A stretch of 64,000 nucleotides of DNA. Origin: Bacillota bacterium. GTDB taxonomy: Bacteria > Bacillota > Clostridia > Oscillospirales > Ruminococcaceae. The stretch spans positions 62,001 to 126,000 of the forward strand of contig JAEXUW010000021.1 in assembly GCA_023439835.1 (NCBI GenBank), read 5' to 3'. The position numbers and the translations under genes were made by a program. A model generated the notes under the pieces. The model had not been told where the DNA came from. It made no database searches and saw nothing but the letters and a program-made list of their open reading frames with translations. Below, in pieces: positions 54,677 to 63,786 of this stretch. How positions within the stretch are numbered: position 1 is the stretch's first letter; every line of letters starts with the position of its first letter.

Positions 54677-55957
54677 ATGACTTTTGTTGAGGCAATGGAT
54701 TATATCTCAAGCTTTGATAAGCTTGGGGCACCTGTTCGGGATTTAAACAGAATTTCCGCACTGCTTGAGCTTTTGGGTAATCCCCAGAGGTATTTTAAGT
54801 CAATTCATATTGCGGGAACAAACGGAAAAGGCTCAGTCGCCGAGATGTGCTCTTGCATACTTGTCGATGCGGGATATAAGGTCGGGCTTTTTACATCGCC
54901 TTATATAATCGAGTATTCAGACAGAATAAGAATTAATGGCGAGAATATAAATCAGAGCTGTCTATGCGAAGCAGTTTGTGAAATAAAAACTGTGGTAGAT
55001 AAGCTTGCGTATAAAGAGAAGTTCTCACAGTTTGAAATATCAACAGCAATAGCTTTTTTATATTTCAAAAATAAGCATTGTGATATTGCTGTGATTGAAA
55101 CAGGAATAGGCGGAAAGCTTGATTCGACAAATGTTTTAGAAAAGCCGGTAGTATCAATAATAACTTCCATTTCTTATGACCATACAAAAATTCTCGGGAA
55201 AACTCTGAAAGAGATTGCAACACAAAAATCGGGAATAATAAAATGCGGATGTCCCTGTGTTCTTTCGGTGAAAAATGAGAATGATGTTGTCGAGGTGATA
55301 CGAGAAGTCGCAATAGAGAGAGGCTCCGACTTAATAATTCCCGATCAAAGCAAATTAAAAATATGTGAAACAGGTCTCGGCGGGAACAAATTTGTTTACA
55401 AAAATTCTGAATATATAACTTCAATGAGCGGGGAGCATCAGATTATTAACGCATTGAGTGTTATAGAAGCAATGTCTGTTCTTTCTCAAAACGGCTTCTC
55501 AATAAGGCAGGAAAACGTAAGAAACGGTATTAATATGGCGCTGGTCGTATCCAGGGCGGAGATTATAAGGTTTAATCCGCTTGTTATTCTCGACGGCGCA
55601 CACAATCAAGCGGGCATGAAGGCTCTTGCTAAGCTAGTGAAAAATATAGAGGGCAAGAGAAAAATCTGCATTGTCGGAATGCTAAGGGATAAGGACTATG
55701 AGAATTCTATTGCTGAAATAACTGATTGCTTTGATGAGTTTTTATGCGTTGACAGTTTTCATGAGAAAGCAGTCAATGCCTATGAGCTTTCTGAGTTCAT
55801 TGAAAAAAAGGGTAAAAAATCTATTTCTATAAGCGACACTGACGTAATTAAACAAAACAAAAGCTGTTTAATTTCGCATGGTATAATTTTCGTGGTTTGT
55901 GGCTCATTATATTTGACATCAGAGGTTAGAAAAATTTTGACGGAAGAAATTACGTAA
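54677..55957 (+). CDS. folC: Folylpolyglutamate synthase / dihydrofolate synthase FolC
   Basis: 426-aa Mur-ligase-fold enzyme that adds glutamate to folates. The ATP loop GTNGKGSVAEMCS, the EIGIGGKLDSTN-type motif (ETGIGGKLDSTN) and the C-terminal ILDGAHNQAGMKAL are diagnostic and separate it from MurC-F. Co-transcribed with valS. Confidence 0.93.
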   Translation: MTFVEAMDYISSFDKLGAPVRDLNRISALLELLGNPQRYFKSIHIAGTNGKGSVAEMCSCILVDAGYKVGLFTSPYIIEYSDRIRINGENINQSCLCEAVCEIKTVVDKLAYKEKFSQFEISTAIAFLYFKNKHCDIAVIETGIGGKLDSTNVLEKPVVSIITSISYDHTKILGKTLKEIATQKSGIIKCGCPCVLSVKNENDVVEVIREVAIERGSDLIIPDQSKLKICETGLGGNKFVYKNSEYITSMSGEHQIINALSVIEAMSVLSQNGFSIRQENVRNGINMALVVSRAEIIRFNPLVILDGAHNQAGMKALAKLVKNIEGKRKICIVGMLRDKDYENSIAEITDCFDEFLCVDSFHEKAVNAYELSEFIEKKGKKSISISDTDVIKQNKSCLISHGIIFVVCGSLYLTSEVRKILTEEIT

Positions 55958-56008
55958 TGTTATTAATTTCTTTCACTTTAAATTTACAGGATAAATATAT
56001 AATAAAGC

Positions 56009-56037
56009 TTGACATGATAAGGTATTTATGATAGTAT
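56009..56037 (+). promoter_or_regulatory. Promoter of the rubredoxin/flavodiiron pair
   Basis: TTGACA (56009-56014), 17 nt, TAGTAT (56032-56037), about 90 nt before the rubredoxin start. Confidence 0.65.
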
Positions 56038-56128
56038 TTCAATAAGCAAATATACGCTTTTGGTATAGTTTTATTTGCATTTTTAATCAGTTTTTACACA
56101 GAATATGATTGAAGGAGAGGTGTTTGGT

Positions 56129-56287
56129 ATGGCAAAATATGAGTGTGCATGCGGATATGTTTATGATCCAGAGGTTGGCGATCCCGATTCTGGGGTTGCA
56201 CCAGGAACAGCATTTGAGGATCTTGCGGAGGATTGGGTATGCCCTGTCTGCGGGCTTTCAAAGGATGCGTTTGAAAAGCTTGACTAA
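56129..56287 (+). CDS. Rubredoxin
   Basis: 52-aa iron protein, one Fe bound by four Cys in two C-x2-C loops: CACGYVYDP and CPVCGLSK, with the usual GVAPGTAFEDL between. It carries electrons to the flavodiiron protein encoded next. The start is ATG at 56129 (MAKYECACGY); an in-frame ATG at 56105 would add eight residues and is less likely. Confidence 0.95.
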   Translation: MAKYECACGYVYDPEVGDPDSGVAPGTAFEDLAEDWVCPVCGLSKDAFEKLD

Positions 56288-56295
56288 CTATGAAT

Positions 56296-56316
56296 GGGCG
56301 GACGTTGTTCGCCCTT
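56296..56316 (+). terminator. Weak hairpin between the rubredoxin and flavodiiron genes
   Basis: GGGCG (56296-56300) and CGCCC (56310-56314) followed by TTTT. Probably a partial terminator, which would make more rubredoxin than flavodiiron protein. Confidence 0.5.
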
Positions 56317-56367
56317 TTCGATTTTAAACCGCTTTTTTGCGGAAATATAAATTATTTGGAGGATATT

Positions 56368-57546
56368 ATGAAGCAGTTAAAGGATAATATCTATTATGTC
56401 GGTGCAATAAACCCGAACCTTAGAGTATTTGACATTATAATGCGTACAGATTACGGCACGTCATATAACGCATATCTTATTAAGGGTGAAAAGAATGCCC
56501 TTGTTGAAACTGTTCACAACAGATTTTCCGAGGTCTATTTCAACAGTATTAAAGAAATTGTCCCGCTTGACAGCATCGATTATATCATTTTTAATCATAC
56601 TGAGCCTGATCATTCGGGAAGCCTTGCGAAGCTACTGGAATTCAACCCGAATATGAAGGTTGTGGGAACAGCCTCTGCAATAAAAAATCTTAAGAAGATT
56701 TCAAACGTTGAGTTTAGTGCTATGCCTGTTAAAACGGGTGATTCTATTGACCTTGGCGGCGGGAATGTGCTTGAATTCATCACCGCGCCGAATCTTCATT
56801 GGCCTGATACAATGTTTACTTATTTAAAAGCTCAGAAGACGGTTTTTACCTGTGATTTTCTTGGCTCTCACTATTGTGAGCCTAATGTAACAGACGATGA
56901 TATTACTTATCCCGAGCAGTATTGGTCTGCGTTCTTGAATTATTACACCGCTATTATGGGACCATTTAAAAAGTTTGTGCTTGACGGGCTTTCAAAGCTT
57001 GAGGCTCTGGATTTTGACATGGTTTGCACTAGTCACGGCCCTGTTTTGAAAAACATATACAAAACTTGTATGGAGCGTTATAAGGAGTGGTCAACACTCT
57101 CCCCCCATGATAAGAATGCAGTGATTTTCTATGTTTCGGCTTACGGTTATACAGAAATAATGGCAAAAAAAGCTGAGGAAATCCTCAATGAAAACGGAAT
57201 AAAAACAAAGAGCTATGACATAATTAAATATGATTATGCAACACTTGCTGAAAAAATCGAGGGTGCTGATGCCTTGCTGTTTGGCTCACCGACTATTAAT
57301 CGCGACGCTCTAAAACCCGTGTGGGACATTATGTCAATGATTGATGCGGTTTCTAATAGAGGAAAGCCGACATTTATTTTCGGCTCATATGGATGGAGTG
57401 GTGAGGCATGCGGACTTCTTGCTGAAAGAGCTAAAGGGCTTTCACTTAAGGTGTTCGAGAAAATGCCGAGATCAGTTTTCAATCCAAGCGATTCAGAAAT
57501 GGCTGAGCTTGAAGGGGCAGTCATTGAGTTTTCAAAAATAATTTAA
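56368..57546 (+). CDS. fprA: FprA-family A-type flavoprotein (flavodiiron protein)
   Basis: 392-aa oxygen or nitric-oxide reductase of anaerobes. An N-terminal metallo-beta-lactamase-like domain carries the diiron ligands (NHTEPDHSG, CTSHGPV), and the C-terminal flavodoxin domain (from about residue 250; VSAYGYTEIMAKKAEEI) binds FMN. The ATG at 56368 follows TTGGAGGA; the frame is open back to the rubredoxin stop. With rubredoxin it forms an O2-detoxifying electron chain. Confidence 0.94.
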   Translation: MKQLKDNIYYVGAINPNLRVFDIIMRTDYGTSYNAYLIKGEKNALVETVHNRFSEVYFNSIKEIVPLDSIDYIIFNHTEPDHSGSLAKLLEFNPNMKVVGTASAIKNLKKISNVEFSAMPVKTGDSIDLGGGNVLEFITAPNLHWPDTMFTYLKAQKTVFTCDFLGSHYCEPNVTDDDITYPEQYWSAFLNYYTAIMGPFKKFVLDGLSKLEALDFDMVCTSHGPVLKNIYKTCMERYKEWSTLSPHDKNAVIFYVSAYGYTEIMAKKAEEILNENGIKTKSYDIIKYDYATLAEKIEGADALLFGSPTINRDALKPVWDIMSMIDAVSNRGKPTFIFGSYGWSGEACGLLAERAKGLSLKVFEKMPRSVFNPSDSEMAELEGAVIEFSKII

Positions 57547-57558
57547 AGAAGGTTAATT

Positions 57559-58560
57559 ATGTATTATTCTGCGAGTCAGTCACGATATGAAAAAATGGTT
57601 TACAACCGTTGTGGGCGATCAGGTCTGAAACTCCCTGCTATATCACTAGGTCTGTGGCAAAATTTCGGCCACCGCGACGCAATGGACAATATGCTTGCTA
57701 TGTCAAAGACAGCATTTGATCTTGGCATCACACATTTTGATTTAGCGAACAATTATGGCCCCCCGGCGGGGTCTGCCGAGGATAATTTTTGTTATATTCT
57801 TGACAGGTCTTTAAGAAAATATCGTGATCAGCTTATCATCTCAACAAAAGCCGGATATGATATGTGGGAGGGGCCGTACGGAGATAAAAACGGTTCAAGA
57901 AAATATCTCACAGCCAGTCTTGACCAGAGCTTGAAAAGAATGAAGCTTGACTATGTTGATATTTATTATCATCATGTGCCTGACAGTGATACTCCTGTTG
58001 AGGAAACAATGCTTGCGCTTGACAACGCTGTCAGACAAGGGAAAGCCCTTTATGTAGGAATTTCAAATTATAATAGCGAGCAGACAAGAGCAGCTTTGAA
58101 AATACTTAAAGAGCTTAAAACTCCGTTTGTTCTTAATCAGGCCGCATATTCAATTTTTAATCGCTTTGTTGAAAATGATAAGCTGATTGATTTGGCAAAA
58201 TCAGAGGGCTTTGGAATTATTGCATACAGCCCGCTGGCGCAGGGACTACTCACCGACAAGTATTTCAAAGGAATTCCTGACGACTCAAGAATAGGAAAAG
58301 GCAACGGAAGATGGATTGTCGGCGCGCTAACACCAGAAACGGTTGAAAAGTCAAAAAAGCTGTCTGAAATTGCAAAGCAAAGAGAGCAGACGCTTTCTCA
58401 AATGGCGCTTAGCTGGGTGCTTCGTGACAGCAAGGCTGTTCCGTCGGTAATAATCGGTGCATCAAAGCCACGCCATATTATTGAAAATGTCGAAGCGATA
58501 ACCAAAACCAATTTTTCTCAGGAAGAGCTTCTTGCTATTGATAATATTCTTAGAGGATAG
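57559..58560 (+). CDS. Aldo/keto reductase (YghZ/GPR family)
   Basis: 333-aa NADPH-dependent reductase of the AKR superfamily, near E. coli YghZ (L-glyceraldehyde 3-phosphate reductase). The opening YNRCGRSGLKLPAISLGLWQNFG, the catalytic Tyr in LANNYGPP with Asp before it, the Lys in ISTKAGYD and the His in YYHHVPD are all present; the C-terminal GASKPRHIIENV closes the nucleotide site. It starts 12 nt after the flavodiiron gene, so it may be induced with it against oxidative damage. Confidence 0.92.
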   Translation: MYYSASQSRYEKMVYNRCGRSGLKLPAISLGLWQNFGHRDAMDNMLAMSKTAFDLGITHFDLANNYGPPAGSAEDNFCYILDRSLRKYRDQLIISTKAGYDMWEGPYGDKNGSRKYLTASLDQSLKRMKLDYVDIYYHHVPDSDTPVEETMLALDNAVRQGKALYVGISNYNSEQTRAALKILKELKTPFVLNQAAYSIFNRFVENDKLIDLAKSEGFGIIAYSPLAQGLLTDKYFKGIPDDSRIGKGNGRWIVGALTPETVEKSKKLSEIAKQREQTLSQMALSWVLRDSKAVPSVIIGASKPRHIIENVEAITKTNFSQEELLAIDNILRG

Positions 58561-58566
58561 TTTAAT

Positions 58567-58604
58567 AAAAAAGACGTCGCAAACTTTGTGGCGTCTTTTT
58601 TAGT
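58567..58604 (+). terminator. Terminator after the aldo/keto reductase gene
   Basis: GACGTCGCAA pairs with TTGTGGCGTC around ACT, A run before and T run after. Confidence 0.88.
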
Positions 58605-58694
58605 TCCTTTGACTAAAATATATTGACATCTTACCTATTATGCTGTAAAATTTACTGGAAGATAAAAATTATATTTATGGGAAGAAGGGGTTTT

Positions 58695-60941
58695 ATGAAA
58701 AAGATAGTTTCAATTTTATCAGTGTTAACGATTACACTGTCATTGCTGGTTTCATGTGCAAATGATGACAAGGCTGTTTCTCAAAGCACACCTGACATTA
58801 CAGAGGTAACTCAAGCGACTGAAGCTACAACTAATTCTGCTGTTGATTCTGAGTCTGGCGGGAATATGCTTTCGAACGGAGATTTTTCATCAGGTAATAC
58901 AGACAGCTGGTTTGTCTTTACCTCTGCCGGAACCGGCACAATTTCTGTAGTTGACGGCGAGATGGAGGTTGATGTGGTCAAATCCGGCGTACATGATTAT
59001 TCCGTTCAGGTTTATCAGGATGGTTTTGGCCTTGATTTAGGATGCGTTTACCGCATAACATTTGACGCAAGATCAACGCTTGACCGTACTTTTGAGTTGA
59101 GAGCTCAGTTGAACGGAGGGGATTATCATGCTTACGTTTCAGAGATTTTGAATTTGAGTGCTGAAATGCAAAGTTACTCAGTCGAATTCACTATGTCTGA
59201 AGAGTCTGACCCTGCTCCTCGCTTTGCGATAAACTTAGGTACTCCCAAGGACATTTCTGATTCTCTTGAGTCTCACAAGGTTTATTTTGATAATTTCGTT
59301 TTTGAGTGTATTGACTCCTCAGGAAAAATTGATGTTGCTGACGCTGTTGTATCTGTTGACGTTAATCTAAATCAGCTCGGCTATCGTCCTGACGACAAAA
59401 AGATTGCCGTTTTCAGAAAATACACTGGTGACAAGACATTTGATGTAATTGATGTTGCTAGTGGTCAAACAGTTTTCACCGGCGATATAGCTGGAAGAGT
59501 TTTAAATATGACTGCTAACGAAACAAACTGCTACGGCGATTTTTCTTCTGTTACAACTCCTGGAAAATACATAGTAAGAACAGCATCTTTAGGTGACTCT
59601 TTTGAATTTGAAATCGGCAACGATGTTTATAATGACGCGTTCGCTGATGTTATTAAAATGCTGTATATGCAAAGATGCGGAGTAGAGTTAACTTCACAGT
59701 ATGCCGGTGACTATGCCCATGCAGCATGTCATACTGAGCTTGCAACCGTTTATGGAACATCAGACAAAATTGATGTAAGCGGCGGCTGGCATGATGCGGG
59801 AGATTACGGAAGATATGTTGTTCCCGGTGCAAAAACTGTCGCTGACCTTATTCTTTCTTATCAGTTAAACCCATCGGTGTTCGGTGATAATCTTGGTATT
59901 CCCGAAAGCGGAAATGGTGTTCCCGACATTCTTGATGAAACAAGATATGAGCTTGAGTGGATGCTGAAAATGCAGGCTTCTTCTGGCGGAGTTTATCATA
60001 AGGTTACCTGTGCGAACTTCCCCGGTATGGTAATGCCAGAGGACGAAACGGAGGAGCTTATTGTTTCACCAGTATCAGATGCTGCGACCGGTGATTTTGC
60101 GGCGGTAATGGCAATGAGCTATAACGTTTATAAAGACTATGACAAGACCTTTGCTGACAAGTGTCTGAATGCTTCCAAAAAAGCATGGACTTACCTGAGT
60201 TCTAAGGGTACACTTACAGGCTTTACAAATCCAAGCGGAGTAGTAACAGGCGAATATGGGGATTCAAATATTTCTGATGAGGTTTTCTGGGCTGCTGCTG
60301 AGCTTTTCAAAGCAACAGGAAGTACTGAATATAAAGACTATATCAAGAGCAATTATTCAAACAAAATGAAGGATTACGGCTGGGCGGATGTAGGAGGCTA
60401 TGGCGTTTATGCTTATCTCACCACCGACAGTACAAAAACCGACAAGAGCATAGTTTCATTGATGATGGCAGATTTCCTTGCTTACGCTGATGAGCTGTTA
60501 AGCATCTCAATGGCGGACGGCTATATGATTTCTCTTACAGTTTATCCGTGGGGAAGCAATATGTCTGTCGCAAACAATGCAATGCATTTGATTCTTGCTG
60601 AAAGAATGTCTTCAAGCAATGATTATATTGAATATGCAAAAGCGCATATGGATTATATTTTTGGAGCAAATCCGACTTCATATTGTTATGTAACTGGATT
60701 TGGAACACTTTCACCAGATCATACTCACCATCGTCCTTCTGAAGCGTTAGGAAATACAATGGCGGGAATGCTTGTTGGCGGTCCGAACCAGAATCTTGAG
60801 GATCCTTATGCACAGGCAGTTCTCAAGAACGAGGCACCGGCAAAATGCTATGCAGATAATGCACAAAGCTATTCTTGCAATGAAATAACCATCTACTGGA
60901 ATTCGCCTTTGATTTTTGTGATGAGCAGTATCATTAACTAG
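58695..60941 (+). CDS. GH9 endoglucanase lipoprotein with N-terminal CBM
   Basis: 748-aa secreted cellulase. A lipoprotein signal with lipobox LVSC (Cys21) anchors it to the outer membrane face, followed by a Thr/Ser-rich linker, a CBM4/9-like carbohydrate-binding module (about residues 57-205), the Ig-like N-terminal domain of GH9 enzymes (about 220-305), and the GH9 catalytic domain (from about 315). The catalytic Asp pair is in WHDAGDYGRY, the His in HTHHRPSE and the general-acid Glu near the end in CNEITIYWNSPL. No dockerin is present. The ATG at 58695 follows AAGGGG; the frame is open back to 58623. Confidence 0.92.
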   Translation: MKKIVSILSVLTITLSLLVSCANDDKAVSQSTPDITEVTQATEATTNSAVDSESGGNMLSNGDFSSGNTDSWFVFTSAGTGTISVVDGEMEVDVVKSGVHDYSVQVYQDGFGLDLGCVYRITFDARSTLDRTFELRAQLNGGDYHAYVSEILNLSAEMQSYSVEFTMSEESDPAPRFAINLGTPKDISDSLESHKVYFDNFVFECIDSSGKIDVADAVVSVDVNLNQLGYRPDDKKIAVFRKYTGDKTFDVIDVASGQTVFTGDIAGRVLNMTANETNCYGDFSSVTTPGKYIVRTASLGDSFEFEIGNDVYNDAFADVIKMLYMQRCGVELTSQYAGDYAHAACHTELATVYGTSDKIDVSGGWHDAGDYGRYVVPGAKTVADLILSYQLNPSVFGDNLGIPESGNGVPDILDETRYELEWMLKMQASSGGVYHKVTCANFPGMVMPEDETEELIVSPVSDAATGDFAAVMAMSYNVYKDYDKTFADKCLNASKKAWTYLSSKGTLTGFTNPSGVVTGEYGDSNISDEVFWAAAELFKATGSTEYKDYIKSNYSNKMKDYGWADVGGYGVYAYLTTDSTKTDKSIVSLMMADFLAYADELLSISMADGYMISLTVYPWGSNMSVANNAMHLILAERMSSSNDYIEYAKAHMDYIFGANPTSYCYVTGFGTLSPDHTHHRPSEALGNTMAGMLVGGPNQNLEDPYAQAVLKNEAPAKCYADNAQSYSCNEITIYWNSPLIFVMSSIIN

Positions 60942-60956
60942 TTTACAAAGTAAAAT

Positions 60957-61004
60957 ATATGCTCTCCATTTACAAATGTCATTTGATATTGGTGGAGAGC
61001 ATAT
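60957..61004. other. 12-bp perfect inverted repeat after the cellulase gene
   Basis: ATATGCTCTCCA (60957-60968) and TGGAGAGCATAT (60993-61004) with an inner CAAAT/ATTTG. It lacks a T run, so it is at best a weak terminator; a stabilising 3' stem-loop or an operator is possible. Confidence 0.6.
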
Positions 61005-61030
61005 CTGCGTGAATTTGATGAATTTCTTAT

Positions 61031-61072
61031 GCGCAAAAAGAATCACTTTTTGAATACTTTTGGTTTTTGCGC
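61031..61072. other. Second inverted repeat upstream of the BI-1 gene
   Basis: GCGCAAAAA (61031-61039) and TTTTTGCGC (61064-61072) with a 24-nt spacer, ending 10 nt before the -35 box of the next gene. It may be an operator for that promoter. Confidence 0.55.
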
Positions 61073-61082
61073 TTAAAATGTA

Positions 61083-61110
61083 TTGACTAAATTTTAAAAA
61101 GTGATATAAT
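61083..61110 (+). promoter_or_regulatory. Promoter of the BI-1 family gene
   Basis: TTGACT (61083-61088), 16 nt, TATAAT (61105-61110). Confidence 0.75.
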
Positions 61111-61143
61111 TAATAAATAATATATAATTTAGGAGGCTTATTA

Positions 61144-61854
61144 ATGGAAGGTTATGGTTATAGCAATTCATACAGCCCCTCTCACTCGGAAACGAGAGAG
61201 AGTTATGTTCAAAATGTTGTATTAAAAACATACATCTATATGCTTGCTGTTTTATTTGTATCGGGTCTTTTTGCATATGTCACATACGCAACAGGCAGAG
61301 CATATGAAATGCTAAGCAGTGGTGCATTTTACGGCTTTATTATTGTGGAGCTGATTGTTGTTATTGCAGCAAATGTATGCATGAAAAAGGATATGGTTGT
61401 TCCGTCGGCATTTCTTCTTGTGGCATATTCGGTCATAAACGGAATGACGCTCTCTATTATTTTTATCGCATATGAAATGACCTCAATCATTGGTATATTC
61501 TTTGTTACGGCAGCATTGTTCGGTGCAATGGCTTTTTACGGACACACAACAAAAAAAGACCTTACCGCAATGGGAAGCATCATGATTATGGCACTTTTAG
61601 GATTAATCCTTGTTACTGTTGCAAATGTAATTTTCTTGAAGAGCAGTGGTGTTGATTTGCTTCTCTCATATATAGGTGTTGGAATTTTTATCGGACTTAC
61701 TGCATATGACGCACAGAAAATCAAGAAGATGGCATATGAAAACAGCGAAACGGTATCTCCTTATTCAATTGCTATGTATGGCGCATTACAGTTGTATCTC
61801 GACTTTATCAATCTGTTTTTACGTCTTTTGAGAATCCTCGGCAGAAGAAGATAA
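61144..61854 (+). CDS. Bax inhibitor-1 / YccA family membrane protein
   Basis: 236-aa protein with seven membrane helices after a 25-residue polar N-terminus. LKTYIYMLAVLFVSGLFAYVTY begins the first helix; GVGIFIGLTAYDAQKIKKM and YGALQLYLDFINLFLRLLRILG close it, matching the UPF0005/BI-1 family. Bacterial members (YetJ) can leak Ca2+ in a pH-dependent manner; the role here is not known. Strong TTAGGAGG site. Confidence 0.92.
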   Translation: MEGYGYSNSYSPSHSETRESYVQNVVLKTYIYMLAVLFVSGLFAYVTYATGRAYEMLSSGAFYGFIIVELIVVIAANVCMKKDMVVPSAFLLVAYSVINGMTLSIIFIAYEMTSIIGIFFVTAALFGAMAFYGHTTKKDLTAMGSIMIMALLGLILVTVANVIFLKSSGVDLLLSYIGVGIFIGLTAYDAQKIKKMAYENSETVSPYSIAMYGALQLYLDFINLFLRLLRILGRRR

Positions 61855-61871
61855 CTTCAATAAAAAACAAG

Positions 61872-61902
61872 CGGCAGTCCTTTTCTGGACTGCCGTTATT
61901 TA
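61872..61902 (+). terminator. Terminator of the BI-1 gene
   Basis: CGGCAGTCC (61872-61880) and GGACTGCCG (61887-61895), then TTATTTAT. Could act in both directions, ending the small minus-strand gene too. Confidence 0.82.
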
Positions 61903-61911
61903 TATGTATTT

Positions 61912-62148
61912 TCAGCGCATTTCATATACATTTGATTTTCCTGACAAGATATGCTCTTGAATACTCTTTAGTTCAGCTTTTGCTTCATCAGCAGAGTTAT
62001 AGGTTCCAAGAATCATCTCGTTTGAATGAAGCAGTGAACTTGGAGCAAATTTCCCGATAATAAGAACATTCTTTGCGGCAAGAACATTTGAAAGCGATAT
62101 TTTTATTACATTAACAAGGTCTGTGCGGTTTTGAGTCATTATCCACAT
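61912..62148 (-). CDS. Small protein of unknown function
   Basis: 78 aa. It opens with MWIMTQNRTDLVNV, has a central hydrophobic stretch, then LGTYNSADEAKAELKSI near the C-terminus. From memory, small proteins beginning MWI with an LG-x-Y-x(3-4)-A segment are frequent in Firmicute genomes and mobile elements, function unknown. The start at 62148 follows GGAGA; an ATG at 62166 is weaker. It is downstream of psd by 33 nt and probably co-transcribed. Confidence 0.65.
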   Translation of the reverse strand: MWIMTQNRTDLVNVIKISLSNVLAAKNVLIIGKFAPSSLLHSNEMILGTYNSADEAKAELKSIQEHILSGKSNVYEMR

Positions 62149-62181
62149 AGCAATTCTCCGTTCCATATAAATAGCTTGGCA

Positions 62182-63063
62182 TTAAAGCACATATCTGGTG
62201 CCTATTTTCTCGCCCAAGCGCACCTTTACCTCAGTGCCGTTTTTTGAAAGCTCAAGTATATCATCATCAATCAGCACCGTATTTTCTTTTAGAAAAAGAA
62301 TAATAGTTGACCCGCCAAAACAGAAATATCCTTTTTCATCCCCTCTGAAAAACTTGGTGACGTCAGGTTTGTTTCTTATTTTACCGACCATTAGTGCGCC
62401 GACTTCCATGAAAACGACCTTGTCAAAATTTTCGGTGAAAAGCTCGGTGTACTCACGGCTGTTTTCACTGTAAACATTATAAACTCCGTTTGATATAGTT
62501 CCAACAGTATGATAAACGCCGGGTATCTTCACATTTTTTCCGGCAATGCCATTATCAAAAAAACTATAACGATGATAGTCATCAACAGTCAGGCGAAAAA
62601 CAAGGCATAAGCCGTTTTTATACTCATTTGCAAGCTCACTATCTTTTAACAATGATGCAACTGTATAGTCACAGCCTTTAATATTCACGATAAGCTCATC
62701 AGAAATATTGAAAACGCTAAGCTTTGAATAGCATGGCGAAATCAAGGAGCGAGGGTTTTTATTTATGTTCAGTGAGCTTTTTTTCATTTTTCTGATAAAA
62801 AAATCATTGAAGCACTTGTATTTCTTTTTGTGATAGAGTCGCATATCAATTTTATAATTATTGATGAATTCATTGATTTTAGGCTTGGATAAAAAACTGT
62901 TATAATACAATCCAGCTAATTCAGAAGCGGTTTTTTTAATAATAAAGTGCTTGAGAAAAAACCTGCCCAGCGGATTTCTGTAAAGAAATAGGGTAGGCTT
63001 CTCAGCCATTATTTTTTCGGAATAATAAACTTTGTTTGCTCTGTCAAAAATTACCTTCTCCAT
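62182..63063 (-). CDS. psd: Phosphatidylserine decarboxylase
   Basis: 293-aa enzyme making phosphatidylethanolamine from phosphatidylserine. It is a proenzyme: the GGST motif (CFGGSTIIL) near residue 240 is the self-cleavage site giving the pyruvoyl group. The His in DYHRYSF and GVYHTVG, with the GxVxVGAx-like MEVGALMVG, fit the family. The ATG at 63063 lies 2 nt after the pssA stop; the frame extends back into pssA. Confidence 0.93.
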   Translation of the reverse strand: MEKVIFDRANKVYYSEKIMAEKPTLFLYRNPLGRFFLKHFIIKKTASELAGLYYNSFLSKPKINEFINNYKIDMRLYHKKKYKCFNDFFIRKMKKSSLNINKNPRSLISPCYSKLSVFNISDELIVNIKGCDYTVASLLKDSELANEYKNGLCLVFRLTVDDYHRYSFFDNGIAGKNVKIPGVYHTVGTISNGVYNVYSENSREYTELFTENFDKVVFMEVGALMVGKIRNKPDVTKFFRGDEKGYFCFGGSTIILFLKENTVLIDDDILELSKNGTEVKVRLGEKIGTRYVL

Positions 63064-63065
63064 AA

Positions 63066-63665
63066 CTACCCGTTCAAAATTAAAAATAAGGTTGAAGCTA
63101 TTGCCAAAGCGGTGAACATACAGTACCACTTTCCGCAAAGCTTTTTGATTTTTATTCGAAGCACATTAAATACCGACGTTATTACAATTACTGCTGTAAA
63201 CATCGTTAAAAAAGCATTCTGATTCATTATGAATGAAAAGCAGTAGAAGAACGGAAATATAATAGCACACGCAGTTACAGGAAGTCCAGTATAGTATCCG
63301 TTTGAAAGCCTGTGAATATTAAAATAAGCCAGTCTAATAACAGCACATAATACAAAAATCGCGATTATAACTAAATGATACCATTTATCTAAACCCATTG
63401 AAATAGCAATTACAGCAGGAAGAGCAGCAAATGATGTCATATCAGCTAAAGAATCAATCTGAACGCCAAATTCCTTTGCCTCATCGTCACGTTCTGTCAT
63501 TCTAGCAACCATTCCGTCAAAAAGGTCACATATGCCGGCAACAATAAGACAAATGAAAGCAATAGTGATATATCCTTTAATAGCCGTTAGCATTCCTGTG
63601 ACGGCTACAACAACACCAATATATGTAAGAATAACAGATTTATTGTATCTTCCAATAAGCATCAA
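63066..63665 (-). CDS. pssA: CDP-diacylglycerol-serine O-phosphatidyltransferase PssA
   Basis: 199-aa membrane enzyme forming phosphatidylserine from CDP-diacylglycerol and serine. The CDP-alcohol phosphotransferase motif runs Asp47-x2-Asp50-Gly51-x2-Ala54-Arg55 ... Gly67-x3-Asp71-x3-Asp75, with six or so membrane helices. It has a consensus promoter upstream and is co-transcribed with psd; together they make phosphatidylethanolamine. Confidence 0.92.
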   Translation of the reverse strand: MMLIGRYNKSVILTYIGVVVAVTGMLTAIKGYITIAFICLIVAGICDLFDGMVARMTERDDEAKEFGVQIDSLADMTSFAALPAVIAISMGLDKWYHLVIIAIFVLCAVIRLAYFNIHRLSNGYYTGLPVTACAIIFPFFYCFSFIMNQNAFLTMFTAVIVITSVFNVLRIKIKKLCGKWYCMFTALAIASTLFLILNG

Positions 63666-63757
63666 TTATCAGTCCTTAATTAAGTATGGAGTATTCTTAT
63701 AAAAGTATATGCTTGTCTAATGTAGCATATTTGCTTTTTACAATTGTATACTTAAAT

Positions 63758-63786
63758 ATTATATTACATTTTTTTGCTTATTGCAA
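63758..63786 (-). promoter_or_regulatory. Promoter of the pssA-psd operon
   Basis: Minus strand TTGCAA (63786-63781), 17 nt, TATAAT (63763-63758), about 90 nt before the pssA start. Confidence 0.78.

Noticed and set aside
60957..61004. Rho-independent terminator of the cellulase gene
   Set aside because: The stem is strong but no T run follows; kept only as an inverted repeat.
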